Assembly (NCBI GenBank): GCA_963942565.1
Contig: OZ012685.1
Location: forward strand, 61,779-125,778
DNA length: 64,000 nucleotides
Source: Maea johnstoni
Taxonomy: Eukaryota; Annelida; Polychaeta; Spionida; Magelonidae
Direction of reading: 5' to 3'
Position numbers and translations under genes: made by a program. Below, piece after piece: positions 23,186 through 36,361 of the stretch. The notes below the pieces were generated by a model that ran no database searches, was not told the DNA's origin, and was given only the letters and a program-made list of their open reading frames with translations. Positions within the stretch are counted from its first letter, which is position 1; each line of letters opens with the position of its first letter.

Positions 23186-25511
23186 GACTCGGTACTAGCC
23201 ACTGTGTCGACTTGAGACGAGTCAGCCACAGTGGTTAGCGACCTGGAGCTCTCAGCGGAGACGCCCAAGGGGTACTAGCCACTCCGTCGACTTGAGACGG
23301 GTCAGCCACAGTGGTTAGCGACCTGGAGCTCTCGGCGGAGACGCCCAAGGGGTACTAGCCACTCCGTCGACTTGAGACGAGTCAGCCACAGTGGTTAGCG
23401 ACCTGGAGCTCTCGGCGGAGACGCCCAAGGGGTACTAGCCACTCCGTCGACTTGAGACGAGTCAGCCACAGTGGTTAGCGACCTGGAGCTCTCGGCGGAG
23501 ACGCCCAAGGGGTACTAGCCACTCCGTCGACTTGAGACGAGTCAGCCACAGTGGTTAGTGACCTGGAGCTCTCAGCGGAGACGCCCAAGGGGTACTAGCC
23601 ACTCCGTCGACTTGAGACGAGTCAGCCACAGTGGTTAGCGACCTGGAGCTCTCAGCGGAGACGCCCAAGGGGTACTAGCCACTCCGTCGACTTGAGACGA
23701 GTCAGCCACAGTGGTTAGCGACCTGGAGCTCTCGGCGGAGACGCCCAAGGGGTACTAGCCACTCCGTCGACTTGAGACGAGTCAGCCACAGTGGTTAGCG
23801 ACCTGGAGCTCTCGGCGGAGACGCCCAAGGGGTACTAGCCACTCCGTCGACTTGAGACGAGTCAGCCACAGTGGTTAGTGACCTGGAGCTCTCAGCGGAG
23901 ACGCCCATGGGGTACTAGCCACTCCGTCGACTTGAGACGAGTCAGCCACAGTGGTTAGCGACCTGGAGCTCTCAGCGGAGACGCCCAAGGGGTACTAGCC
24001 ACTCCGTCGACTTGAGACGAGTCAGCCACAGTGGTTAGCGACCTGGAGCTCTCAGCGGAGACGCCCAAGGGGTACTAGCCACTCCGTCGACTTGAGACGA
24101 GTCAGCCACAGTGGTAAGCGACCTGGAGCTCTCAGCGGAGACGCCCAAGGGGTACTAGCCACTCCGTCGACTTGAGACGAGTCAGCCACAGTGGTTAGCG
24201 ACCTGGAGCTCTCAGCGGAGACGCCCAAGGGGTACTAGTCACTCCGTCGACTTGAGACGAGTCAGCCACAGTGGTTAGCGACCTGGAGCTCTCAGCGGAG
24301 ACGCCCAAGGGGTACTAGCCACTCCGTCGACTTGAGACGAGTCAGCCACAGTGGTTAGCGACCTGGAGCTCTCAGCGGAGACGCCCAAGGGGTACTAGTC
24401 ACTCCGTCGACTTGAGACGAGTCAGCCACAGTGGTTAGCGACCTGGAGCTCTCAGCGGAGACGCCCAAGGGGTACTAGCCACTCCGTCAACTTGAGACGA
24501 GTCAGCCACAGTGGTTAGCGACCTGGAGCTCTCAGCGGAGACGCCCAAGGGGTACTAGCCACTCCGTCGACTTGAGACGAGTCAGCCACAGTGGTTAGCG
24601 ACCTGGAGCTCTCAGCGGAGACACTCGAGGGGTACTAGCCACTCCGTCGACTTGAGACGAGTCAGCCACAGTGGTTAGCGACCTGGAGCTCTCAGCGGAG
24701 ACGCCCAAGGGGTACTAGCCACTCCGTCGACTTGAGACGAGTCAGCCACAGTGGTTAGCGACCTGGAGCTCTCAGCGGAGACGCCCAAGGGGTACTAGTC
24801 ACTCCGTCGACTTGAGACGAGTCAGCCACAGTGGTTAGCGACCTGGAGCTCTCGGCGGAGACGCCCAAGGGGTACTAGCCACTCCGTCGACTTGAGACGA
24901 GTCAGCCACAGTGGTTAGCGACCTGGAGCTCTCAGCGGAGACGCCCAAGGGGTACTAGCCACTCCGTCGACTTGAGACGAGTCAGCCACAGTGGTTAGCG
25001 ACCTGGAGCTCTCAGCGGAGACGCCCAAGGGGTACTAGCCACTCCGTCGACTTGAGACGAGTCAGCCACAGTGGTTAGCGACCTGGAGCTCTCAGCGGAG
25101 ACGCCCAAGGGGTACTAGCCACTCCGTCGACTTGAGACGAGTCAGCCACAGTGGTTAGCGACCTGGAGCTCTCGGCGGAGACGCCCAAGGGGTACTAGCC
25201 ACTCCGTCGACTTGAGACGAGTCAGCCACAGTGGTTAGTGACCTGGAGCTCTCAGCGGAGACGCCCAAGGGGTACTAGCCACTCCGTCGACTTGAGACGA
25301 GTCAGCCACAGTGGTTAGCGACCTGGAGCTCTCAGCGGAGACGCCCAAGGGGTACTAGCCACTCCGTCGACTTGAGACGAGTCAGCCACAGTGGCTAGCG
25401 ACCTGGAGCTCTCAGCGGAGACGCCCAAGGGGTACTAGTCACTCCGTCGACTTGAGACGAGTCAGCCACAGTGGTTAGCGACCTGGAGCTCTCAGCGGAG
25501 ACACTCGAGGA
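23186..25511. repeat. 80-bp satellite array, 29 copies, highly homogeneous
   Basis: Units start at 23201 plus multiples of 80 and carry GTCGACTTGAGACGAGTCAG, CCACAGTGGTTAGCGACC and TGGAGCTCTCAGCGGAGACG. Most units differ by zero to two bases. Recurrent variants are CTCGGCG (units 2-4, 7, 8, 21, 25), TTAGTG (units 5, 9, 26) and TAGTC (units 13, 15, 20, 28). The array-terminal variant ACACTCGAGG also occurs inside the array at unit 18. GGTACTAGCCACT can pair with AGTGGTTAGCGACC in the same unit. Confidence 0.97.
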
Positions 25512-26791
25512 AAGACCATGCACCTACAGGTGGATACGATATTGGTATAAACATTTTGTAAACTATGTGACGAAAAAAGAAGAAAAAACGTATTTAAACT
25601 TAAGCTGTGACGGCTAACCAGACGTATTATATAGAAATTCCCTTTCACCGCACTGCTCATCATTTCTCAACAAATGTATGTTATGATGAACCAAATTTTA
25701 TTGCGATATACTTTCATCTTCTGATCTGACCCATTTGTCAGATTATTGATTTATATTTGAATGCGTCTAATCAAATGTAGCCTGTAGATGTAGGCCACAA
25801 TCATACGTCTTATTAAAGAGATTTACGTTCACGCATTCCCGTTGTGGCCTCACAGAACAGATCGCACCCATTTAATAACATGTATTCATGCGAAAGACTA
25901 CATACTTAATTTCGAACTAGAGAGGTCAAGCATTAAATACGATTTGATACAACACCTCTGTTAAATAAAAGACTGTAATTGTAAGAATGGGTTTGCAAAG
26001 TCCTATCATTGTATGTGTGCATTGTCCATTATTGCTTTTTTGTCTGCTATTTGCTTAATTACACATTTTCTAGAGGAATAAAACCGCGTTTTACGCAGAA
26101 ATTTCAAATATGTAGGCATGAACTTATTTATGCATAGATGCAGCAAATAAAGCCCCTTGAACGCCACAGGTGAAAAGGTTGGCGAATCAGGGAACGACAT
26201 GCCAGCTCAGCAATTAGCCGCGAGGAAGGATTTATTGATTACTAACCTGAGAAAATAGACAAAGATCCCGATACCTTATGGGCTGTCAAACGTGTATTTC
26301 GCGGAAATGTTATCTTCTTTGGTTATAAGGGGAATTATTCATTATGTAAAATTCGTGATTTACGTCGTATAACTTTCAACTCTTATATATCTTTTATATT
26401 CTTCCTTATACAAAGCGTATGATATTCTTTACGTCAGCGTCTATGCGTATTAACTATTTGAGGTGTTTATTATGCATGGTTACCATATCATGTGATCAAT
26501 ATTCCATGGGCGTTTAATTCACGTTGCAGAGTCAGTGCTTTTGTAAAAGCTCTCAGAGAAAATATGATAGAGTGTCGTAACCATAATGATGACAGTTGCC
26601 AATGTGCATCAGATTATATCCATTGATTGTCAATGGACATTATTAATTGAGGATGTTTTGTTTGTCAAATACCTGTACTTTTATAAAATGAAAAATAATC
26701 AAGCTATAAGAGTTGTATTGGTGTGTTTTTTGAAAATAAGTATCTTTCGTTGCGCTTGACCAAATGTATATGATTGTTCTATAAGTTGGAA
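25512..26791. other. Unique AT-rich region
   Basis: Open frames at 25475-25663 and 26006-26200 (minus strand) show no domain or coding bias. No gene, RNA gene or element end was recognised. Confidence 0.5.
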
Positions 26792-27223
26792 CATCAGGTG
26801 TGCGCACACTGTCTGAACATACGTCATCAGTAGTGCGCACATTGTCTGAACATACGTCATCAGGTGTGTGCACATTGTCTGAACATACGTCATCAGGGGT
26901 GTGCACATTGTCTGAACATACGTCATCAGGAGTGTGCACATTGTCTGAATACACGTCATCAGTAGTGTGCACACTGTCTGAACATACGTCATCAGGAGTG
27001 CGCACATTGTCTGAACATACGTCATCAGGAGTGTGCACATTGTCTGAACATACGTCATCAGTAGTGCGCACATTGTCTGAACATACGTCATCAGGAGTGT
27101 GCACATTGTCTGAACATACGTCATCAGGAGTGTGCACATTGTCTGAACGTACGTTATCAGGAGTGTGCACATTGTCTTACCATACGTCATCAGGAGTACC
27201 CATATTGTCTGAACATACGTCAT
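26792..27223. repeat. 33-bp minisatellite, about 13 copies
   Basis: The unit is 33 bp: GTCTGAACATACGTCATCAG followed by GAGTGTGCACATT. Variants include AGTAGTGCGCAC and GGGGTGTGCAC. Because 33 is divisible by three, frames stay open on both strands (26643-27170 and 26699-27223 minus, 26800-27303 plus), each with an 11-residue period. That three unrelated frames are open argues for periodicity rather than a gene. Each unit carries TACGTCAT, a CRE/ATF-like core. Confidence 0.95.
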
Positions 27224-27607
27224 TCACTAACCTGACATTCGAAAGATATTTCAAGGACCGTCAAAACCAAGTGGTAAGGCGACTTTTTGTTCAATGTGTT
27301 TAGAACTGTTGGACTGTTATCAATGTACATCATTTTTCTGTTTCGGCCCACGTGACGGCCCCAGGTTAGAGGGTGAAAGGAAACAATTAGCAGGAGGCAG
27401 AAGCGAAGACCAAGGGTGGATTTCTGCAGTAACAATATCCTTGTTTTCGGGATTTCCCGTCATACCAGCACGTCATTGAGAACGAGTTAATGCATTTGTA
27501 TTTCACACGAACTATTTGTGATGTATAGTGGGAATTTACCATTTCTGCTGCATTGTGGTCTAGAAGTAACACACTCTCTGCTCGTTTTCTTTTGTCTATA
27601 TTTGGCC
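27224..27607. other. Unique spacer
   Basis: Short overlapping open frames on both strands have no recognisable domain. No gene is called. Confidence 0.45.
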
Positions 27608-27925
27608 TTGACGTCTGAACGACACACGTGTTCTAACTACTTAGTATCTGCCAGCGTCACACTCGCACCGTTACTGTTGACGTCTGAACGACACACGTGT
27701 TCTATCTATCTGCCAGCGTCACACTCGCCTGTTACTGTTGACGTCTGAACGACACACGTGTTCTATCTTACTGCCAGCGTCAAACTCGCCTGTTACTGTT
27801 GACGTCTGAACGGCATGCGTGTTCTAACTATCTGCCAACATCAAACTCGCTAGCTACTGTTGACGTCTGAACGGCATGCGGGTTCTAACTATCTGCAAGC
27901 GTCAAACTCGCCTGTTACTGTTATA
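27608..27925. repeat. 61-bp repeat, about 5 copies
   Basis: The unit contains TTGACGTCTGAACGACACAC, GTGTTCTATCTATCTGCCAG and CGTCACACTCGCCTGTTACT. The first copy is about eight bases longer. Three copies hold the E-box CACGTG (27625, 27694, 27755); in the last two it has changed to ATGCGTG and ATGCGGG. Confidence 0.9.
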
Positions 27926-28694
27926 TTTGAAGGTTCGTCGGTGAGTGATTGTTACTTCTGACTAGAATGCTACCTCAGTCAAAATTTCTCTATGTGTTTG
28001 CTTCATTGTCATAATGTCTGCATATGCCCCAGACCTCCTGAACCGTTCACATGTGTATACGTATTACTGATTTGTGAGATCACCTCCCAAACTAAAATGA
28101 TAGTGGTCGCTGAAGCATGGGTGCGTTGTGAGATCGATCTCACAATGATTTTACAAATATCTTTCTTGTTTTCAGTCTGATTAGGGCTATGTTTATGGTT
28201 AGGTTATGGTAATATCAGCTCAAAACACGTCCAAATAAAAAATGGTATTTAATGGGAAAGATAGGGCACGATCTCACGAATCAGAATTTTAGGGTTGTGC
28301 AAGTAAACGCAAATGGTATATTCCGGCTAACAATCTGTTGTAATAGGCCATACGTGCATTGCAGTAGGAAATACATGCAGTGGTAATAAATGGAAGGTAT
28401 ATTTTGAATACGATAAGATAGTTTGTTCTCAATTCCACCCACGCCAGTGCTCGTCGAAATCTTCGTAAATTTGTACATGTTTGCTTCACAGCCGAGTTTG
28501 GACGTTTTAAGGGACTCTTGCATAGCAAGGCAACAGCATTAAATTAGTAAAGGCGTCTAGATTAAGGCAGCTTTGTTCCTGGGTTATTATATAACGTCTG
28601 TAGCAGGTGATTGATGAACTCCGCCCGCACCTGACGCTCCAGCAGAATAATGCTCTAACTGCAGCTCTCTGGAGACACACGCGTCTCCTCAAGC
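27926..28694. other. Unique spacer
   Basis: Overlapping short minus-strand frames at 28281-28528 and 28507-28707 have no domain. The hairpin GGAGAC...GTCTCC lies near 28670-28687. No gene was recognised. Confidence 0.45.
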
Positions 28695-28952
28695 AGAACA
28701 ACTCCATAACACTATGTCACACTAGAGCAGCCCACACACCAACAACTGTACGCGTTCTCGTGAATAATACATACGTCAATGCGGTACACACATACTGACA
28801 CTGACACACACAAACAAACACACACACACACACACACACAGAACAACTCCATAACACTATGTCACACTAGAGCAGCCCGCACACCAACAACTGTACGCGT
28901 TCTCGTGAATAATACATACGTCAATGCGGTACACACACACTGACACACACAA

Positions 28953-29004
<52 letters not shown>

Positions 29005-29119
29005 CAACTCCATAACACTATGTCACACTAGAGCAGCCCGCACACCAACAACTGTACGCGTTCTCGTGAATAATACATACGGCAATGCGGTACACACATA
29101 CTGACACTGACACACACAA

Positions 29120-29161
<42 letters not shown>

Positions 29162-29688
29162 CAACCCCATAACACTATGTCACACTAGAGCAGCCCGCAC
29201 ACCAACAACTGTACGCGTTCTCGTGAATAATACATACGTCAATGCGGTACACACACACTGACATACACAAACATACACACACACACACACATACACGGAG
29301 AACAACTCCATAACACTATGTCACACTAGAGCAGCCCGCACACCAACAACTGTACGCGTTCTCGTGAATAATACATACGTCAATGCGGTACACACATACT
29401 GACACTGACACACACAAACAAACACACACACACACACACACACACAGAGAACAACCCCATAACACTATGTCACACTAGAACAGCCCGCACACCAACAACT
29501 GTACGCGTTCTCGTGAATAATACATACGTCAATGCGATACACACAAACTGACACTGACACACACAAACAAACACACACACACACACAGAACAACTCCATA
29601 ACACTATGTCACACTAGAGCAGCCCGCACACCAACAACTGTACGCGTTCTCGTGAATAATACATACGTCAATGCGGTACACACACACT

Positions 29689-29733
<45 letters not shown>

Positions 29734-29990
29734 CAACTCCATAACACTATGTCACACTAGAACAGCCCGCACACCAAAAACTGTACGCGTTCTCGTGAAT
29801 AATACATACGTCAATTCTGTACACACATACTGACACTGACACACACAAACAAACACACACACACACACACAGAACAACTCCATAACACTATGTCACACTA
29901 AAGCAGCCCGCACACCAACAACTGTATGCGTTCTCGTGAATAATACATACGTCAATGCGGTACACACATACTGACACTGACACACACAAA

Positions 29991-30025
<35 letters not shown>

Positions 30026-30112
30026 CAACCCCATAACACTATGTCACACTAGAACAGCCCGCACACCAACAACTGTACGCGTTCTCGTGAATAATACATA
30101 CGTCAATGCAGT

Positions 30113-30140
<28 letters not shown>
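28695..30140. repeat. Compound minisatellite: about 105-bp core plus (CA)n, 10 copies
   Basis: Ten copies of a core with AGAACAACTCCATAACACTA, TGTCACACTAGAGCAGCCCG and GTACGCGTTCTCGTGAATAA are separated by CA runs of different lengths with ACAAACAAAC or CTGACACTGAC interruptions. The ACTATGTCACAC motif starts near 28709, 28857, 29019, 29174, 29318, 29465, 29604, 29746, 29889 and 30037. The cores are nearly identical; period differences come mainly from CA-run length. Confidence 0.95.
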
Positions 30141-30146
<6 letters not shown>

Positions 30147-30188
30147 GCTGGACCTGAATATGTGATATATCTCACATTCAGGCCCAGC
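30147..30188. other. 42-base imperfect hairpin
   Basis: GCTGGACCTGAATATGTGA and TCACATTCAGGCCCAGC can pair across a six-base loop, with about 15 pairs and a few mismatches. It lies just after the last CA run. It could be a worn palindromic element end or a structured RNA; there is no further support. Confidence 0.5.
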
Positions 30189-32206
<2,018 letters not shown>

Positions 32207-32941
32207 GCTGCATATCCAAGTCTGTTCTAAATCTAGTCTGTGTACCAGTGACTTGTCACTATCCAGGTGGCCTTTCGCGTATTGTAACGCAAAAATTCTC
32301 ATGTCTTGTATACCAATGTGACCTTCCTCATTGAAGTGTCTTCCCACGCTGTGGATAAGAATGTTGTTTTGAGTGACATTTCGAAAATGCTCACATATTC
32401 TGGATATTAATGTCCTTTTGGTCTGACCGACATACATTTTTTCGCATTTAGAACATGCGATACAGTAGACTAGGTTGTTACTCTCGCAATTGCAATTGCG
32501 AATGGTAGTATAGGTTGAGTCTGCCAGGGGGCACTCTAGGCGGCCGCCTTTGTCTAGGCGATCACAATACCTGCAGTTATTGCGGGTACAGGCCCTATTT
32601 TTAGGGTCTAGCGTTGGATCTTTTAGCACGGGTGGTCCTGGGACATCCCATGGATTCTCTGTTGCGGCTCTAATGAGTATGTCTCTCACATTTTTGGGGC
32701 GTCTGAATCCCTTAATTATTCGGTAGTCCAAGAGTGGACGTGTGCTACTGGACCTATCCAAAAGGTCCCAGTTTTTGGATATGATTTTGTCCAAAAGACT
32801 ACCAGACGGGTGGTAGGTGGTGATCAGATATAATCTCTTTTCTTCTTGTTCGGTCTGTATGTCTAATGTTGGTGGTTTATATTCTAGCAATTTCTGTCTT
32901 TGTACACGATAGGCCTTTCCAAAAGCTTCTTGGAGCAGTTT

Positions 32942-33814
32942 TTAGGGATAGCCTGCTCTATGAAAGTGACCGGCCATGGTGCGGGCTTTAGTAGTGAAGT
33001 CATTGTTGTCACTGCATATCCTGCGTATGCGTAGGAATTGGCTGTAAGGTATGCTATCCTTACATTTAGGAGGATGACAAGATTTGTAACTAAGGTAGTT
33101 GTGGGCGTCTGTGGGTTTGGTGTATAGCCCAGTTTTTATGTTCCATTCGTTGTCGAGGCTAACTTTGACGTCTAAGAAATTAACTGTTGTCGGTGAGATA
33201 TCAATCTCAAACTTGATAGACGGGAGGCAATTATTCAGATATGTATTGAAGAGTTGTAATTCTGCCTCTCCATGTGTCCAGATGACAAATATGTCATCTA
33301 TAAATCGGACCCATATGTAGGGTTGTTTATGGTAAGTTTCTACATATATATTTTTGAACCAACCCATGAATGTGTTGGCGAAGGATGGGGCAACTTTGGT
33401 TCCCATAGCAGTACCGCCGACCTGTAGGTAGTGTCTTCCTGCAAAGTCAAAGTTGTTCATAGTTAACACCATTCTCAGCAGGGATATTAAGCTCCCATTA
33501 GAGGGGTTGCAGAATCTGCCACAATCTCTATATAGAGCTAGTCTGGCTGCCTCTAAACCCTCATCATTGGGGATGTTAGTGTATAGGCTTGCCACATCTA
33601 GGGTGGCTAATAGTGTGCCTTCTGGCAATTTGTCTATGTCTACTAATTGTGAGATCATTTCGGTCGGACAACCGTTGCCGGACACTATGGGTCTACCGGG
33701 TGGGTTGACAAGTTTTTTGTGGATTTTCGGAAGCATATAGAACAATGATGTTCTGCCCGTGGATGACATTAAATAGTCGTGGCATTTTAGGTCTATTTCT
33801 TTATCCTCATACAT
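32942..33814 (-). CDS. Reverse transcriptase part of the Penelope-like element
   Basis: The open part has 290 residues with the Penelope RT motifs MLPKIHK, GRPIVSGNG, LDVASLYTNIP, GTKVAPSFAN and the catalytic RFIDDIF. It lies between the N-terminal and endonuclease parts in the order usual for the family. It belongs to a broken element and is not expected to be active. Confidence 0.92.
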   Translation of the reverse strand: MYEDKEIDLKCHDYLMSSTGRTSLFYMLPKIHKKLVNPPGRPIVSGNGCPTEMISQLVDIDKLPEGTLLATLDVASLYTNIPNDEGLEAARLALYRDCGRFCNPSNGSLISLLRMVLTMNNFDFAGRHYLQVGGTAMGTKVAPSFANTFMGWFKNIYVETYHKQPYIWVRFIDDIFVIWTHGEAELQLFNTYLNNCLPSIKFEIDISPTTVNFLDVKVSLDNEWNIKTGLYTKPTDAHNYLSYKSCHPPKCKDSIPYSQFLRIRRICSDNNDFTTKARTMAGHFHRAGYP

Positions 33815-33827
33815 GTCAGCTATTTTT

Positions 33828-34700
33828 TTATTTTTTATTTATAATTTTACTGTGTGTGTCTGTTAGATCGATGTTAGTCTCTATGTAGAATTTATCATCA
33901 CTTAATTGTCTAAGACCTTCATTAATGTAATCTGTGGTATTCATTACCACAACTGCACCACCCTTATCAGCTGGTTTAACTGTGATGTCTTTGTTGGATA
34001 AAAGTTTCTTAATGGATACTTTTTCTTCTGCTGTGATATTTTCTCCATTGAATTTGGGTAATTTAGATCTGTTGAGAGCTAGTTCATTTTGTTGAATGAA
34101 ATATTCTAAGGGGGCTAATACTGGAGGTACCCAGTCTGAGGGCAGTTTGAATTTTCTGTCACTAAAAGGCTTGTCTGGATCAAATCTTGGTGTGTTCGGT
34201 ATAATTATTTCCTCATCATCACTATCTAAGACTCTCTCTACCTCTTTGAAGTAGATTTCTCTCTTGAGTTTGAGATGAAAACTGTCCAGATCATCTTTAA
34301 AGAGTCTGAAGTCGGGTTCGCCCGGATTCGGACAGAACTTTAGGCCCCTTGCTAGGAGTCTTTTTTCTGATTGTGTAATGGTTGTGTCAGAGAGATTAAC
34401 AACTAACTTGTCATAATCAGTGTTGGAGTTGTTGTTAGAGTTTAAATCACTGAAGGAGTATAGATGAGAAGAATAACCAACTATCGACTTATAGTAAAAG
34501 TAGCTTCCCTTTTTATTGTTAGTAACACATCTCAACAATACCTGAGACAAAATTATCATCAATAGCAGGATCAACCCACCATATGCACAATTGGCACACT
34601 CAAGTGTGCTGGAATACCATAAATTGGTATAGGAATGTAGTATCCTAATTAAAGTTAGTGAGATCAAACTAAAGGCACAGTAGAAATAGATGTTAATCAC
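33828..34700 (-). CDS. N-terminal part of the Penelope-like element
   Basis: The open part has 290 residues. Recognisable family motifs are LLARGLKFCPNPGEPDF, LPSDWVPP and KPADKGGAVVVM, which precede the RT core in Penelope-like elements. The first 60 or so residues are hydrophobic and may not be true protein; the authentic start is not clear. Confidence 0.82.
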   Translation of the reverse strand: MINIYFYCAFSLISLTLIRILHSYTNLWYSSTLECANCAYGGLILLLMIILSQVLLRCVTNNKKGSYFYYKSIVGYSSHLYSFSDLNSNNNSNTDYDKLVVNLSDTTITQSEKRLLARGLKFCPNPGEPDFRLFKDDLDSFHLKLKREIYFKEVERVLDSDDEEIIIPNTPRFDPDKPFSDRKFKLPSDWVPPVLAPLEYFIQQNELALNRSKLPKFNGENITAEEKVSIKKLLSNKDITVKPADKGGAVVVMNTTDYINEGLRQLSDDKFYIETNIDLTDTHSKIINKK

Positions 34701-35328
34701 CTTGTGTATAGCAGCATTAAGTGCTGTCGGAATTTTCTTGTATAGAAAGTTCTTTTCAAGATTACCACTTGATATCAGGAGAGCTGACTATGAAGCTTTA
34801 AAGAGAAACAAGAACCATTTGTAACATGGGCAGAGCCTCATGGCATGTGTCACATAATGATTTGTAACAGTCAAATCCACAAAGTAATTCCTAACTTGAG
34901 CTACATAGCATGGTGCTTGAGAAGATTGAACATCATAACTTTGAACATAGAGTAAATAAGCATTACAGTACCTCTGTCTAACAAATTTTGAAGGATAGAT
35001 AAAACCCGTACATCCTAGCAGAATATGATGTGTCAAGGGGTAAACTTTGAGGAACAACTTATTCGTCACATCAGGCTTAACCATGCATCTTAAAACGAAT
35101 ATCTGGTGTGCGAGGAAGACCACTGTAAAAATATAACATAGCAAACAATGTCAGTTAAGATGATCTCTATCTACAGTCATCCAGTATTACCTGAGTTATA
35201 TCTGGAAAAATTCCAAATAAGTAATGGAAGCATGGATAGTAATACCAGTTCTCTTAAGGAGTGTTGTGTGGATATAGTCCAGATATTTAATGTGGAGGAA
35301 ATGGTGTCCACAGTGAGTATGAGACAGG
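34701..35328 (-). other. 5' region of the Penelope-like element
   Basis: It lies between the coding parts and the inverted end. A minus-strand open frame (34788-35144) and a plus-strand one (35148-35339) have no recognisable domain. It could be 5' untranslated sequence or host DNA trapped between two copies. Confidence 0.45.
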
Positions 35329-35915
35329 TTACGCACTAAAATACCTGACGGACTTAACGTCTTTAATAACAAGGCGGCAGAGAAAAATAAAGGTAGTAAG
35401 GGCAAGTAAATGGAGAATCCAGACACACACTTGTAGGACTTACAACAACAACAACAACTGAGCTATTCCTTATCTATTATCATCTTTATTCACAACTAGA
35501 ATACACATTTAGACATCCATACACATATTGTGTATTCATGTGAATATATCATCACAAATACATACGCTATTATGTACCTACTAGCCCACATTAGTGAGCA
35601 ATTTTCTACAACCACCACAAAGTGACTCCTTATCATTTCAAGGCACTACTTTACAGTTTTCTGCTTTCTACTTACTTATGTATTAATTTATTCCTTCTTT
35701 ACTGAATATTTCAATTATGGATGCTAATTATACATTAATATTCGAAATTTATTCCGACAGTACAACCTATACGACTTGTGTAATTTTAATGCACAACTTC
35801 GATCAAATTTTCACTTCCCATTTTGACCAAATCACATCATTGTTTAAATGAAATTATTTAATATAGTAAATGAACTGCTTTATTATTGTACTTATAAAAT
35901 AACTTGACCACAATA

Positions 35916-35975
<60 letters not shown>

Positions 35976-36196
35976 GTTATTACAATTATATCAACAAGAC
36001 CGGCTTTTATATATACCGGCCATATATTTATTGATGTCTTGTGCGACATCCGTACAAATATCTATTCAATCCAAATAGATACTCCATCCATATACAACAT
36101 AAGGACACTGGTAATTTTCTATGATTAAATCCACACACTCCTCATTGGAAAGGGGAGGGATCAAGGCCCTATATCACCGCCCCGTTTTACACTTAT
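35329..36196 (+). repeat. Right inverted end of the Penelope-like element
   Basis: It starts at TTACGCACTAAAATACC and includes codons for the element's C-terminal tail (GLNVFNNKAAEKNKG) and the 3' region, ending GTTTTACACTTAT at 36196. It is the reverse complement of 31381-32206. An ATT trinucleotide run at about 35913-35975 is expanded compared with the left copy and accounts for most of the 42-bp length difference. Confidence 0.92.
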
Positions 36197-36248
36197 CAAT
36201 CTTTTTGTGGTGGTGGACCAAGATTCGCTCGGGGTGTAAAACCCTCAA

Positions 36249-36255
<7 letters not shown>

Positions 36256-36329
<74 letters not shown>
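36256..36329. repeat. (TA)n microsatellite
   Basis: A TA run lies about 60 bp beyond the right end of the Penelope-like element, followed by a second shorter AT run near 36341-36352. It mirrors the TA run at the left end. Confidence 0.96.
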
Positions 36330-36332
<3 letters not shown>

Positions 36333-36361
36333 TATTATTATATATATATATATTTAAATAT

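Noticed and set aside
23186-25511. CRISPR array
   Set aside because: The 80-bp units abut with no unique spacers and the genome is eukaryotic; it is a satellite.
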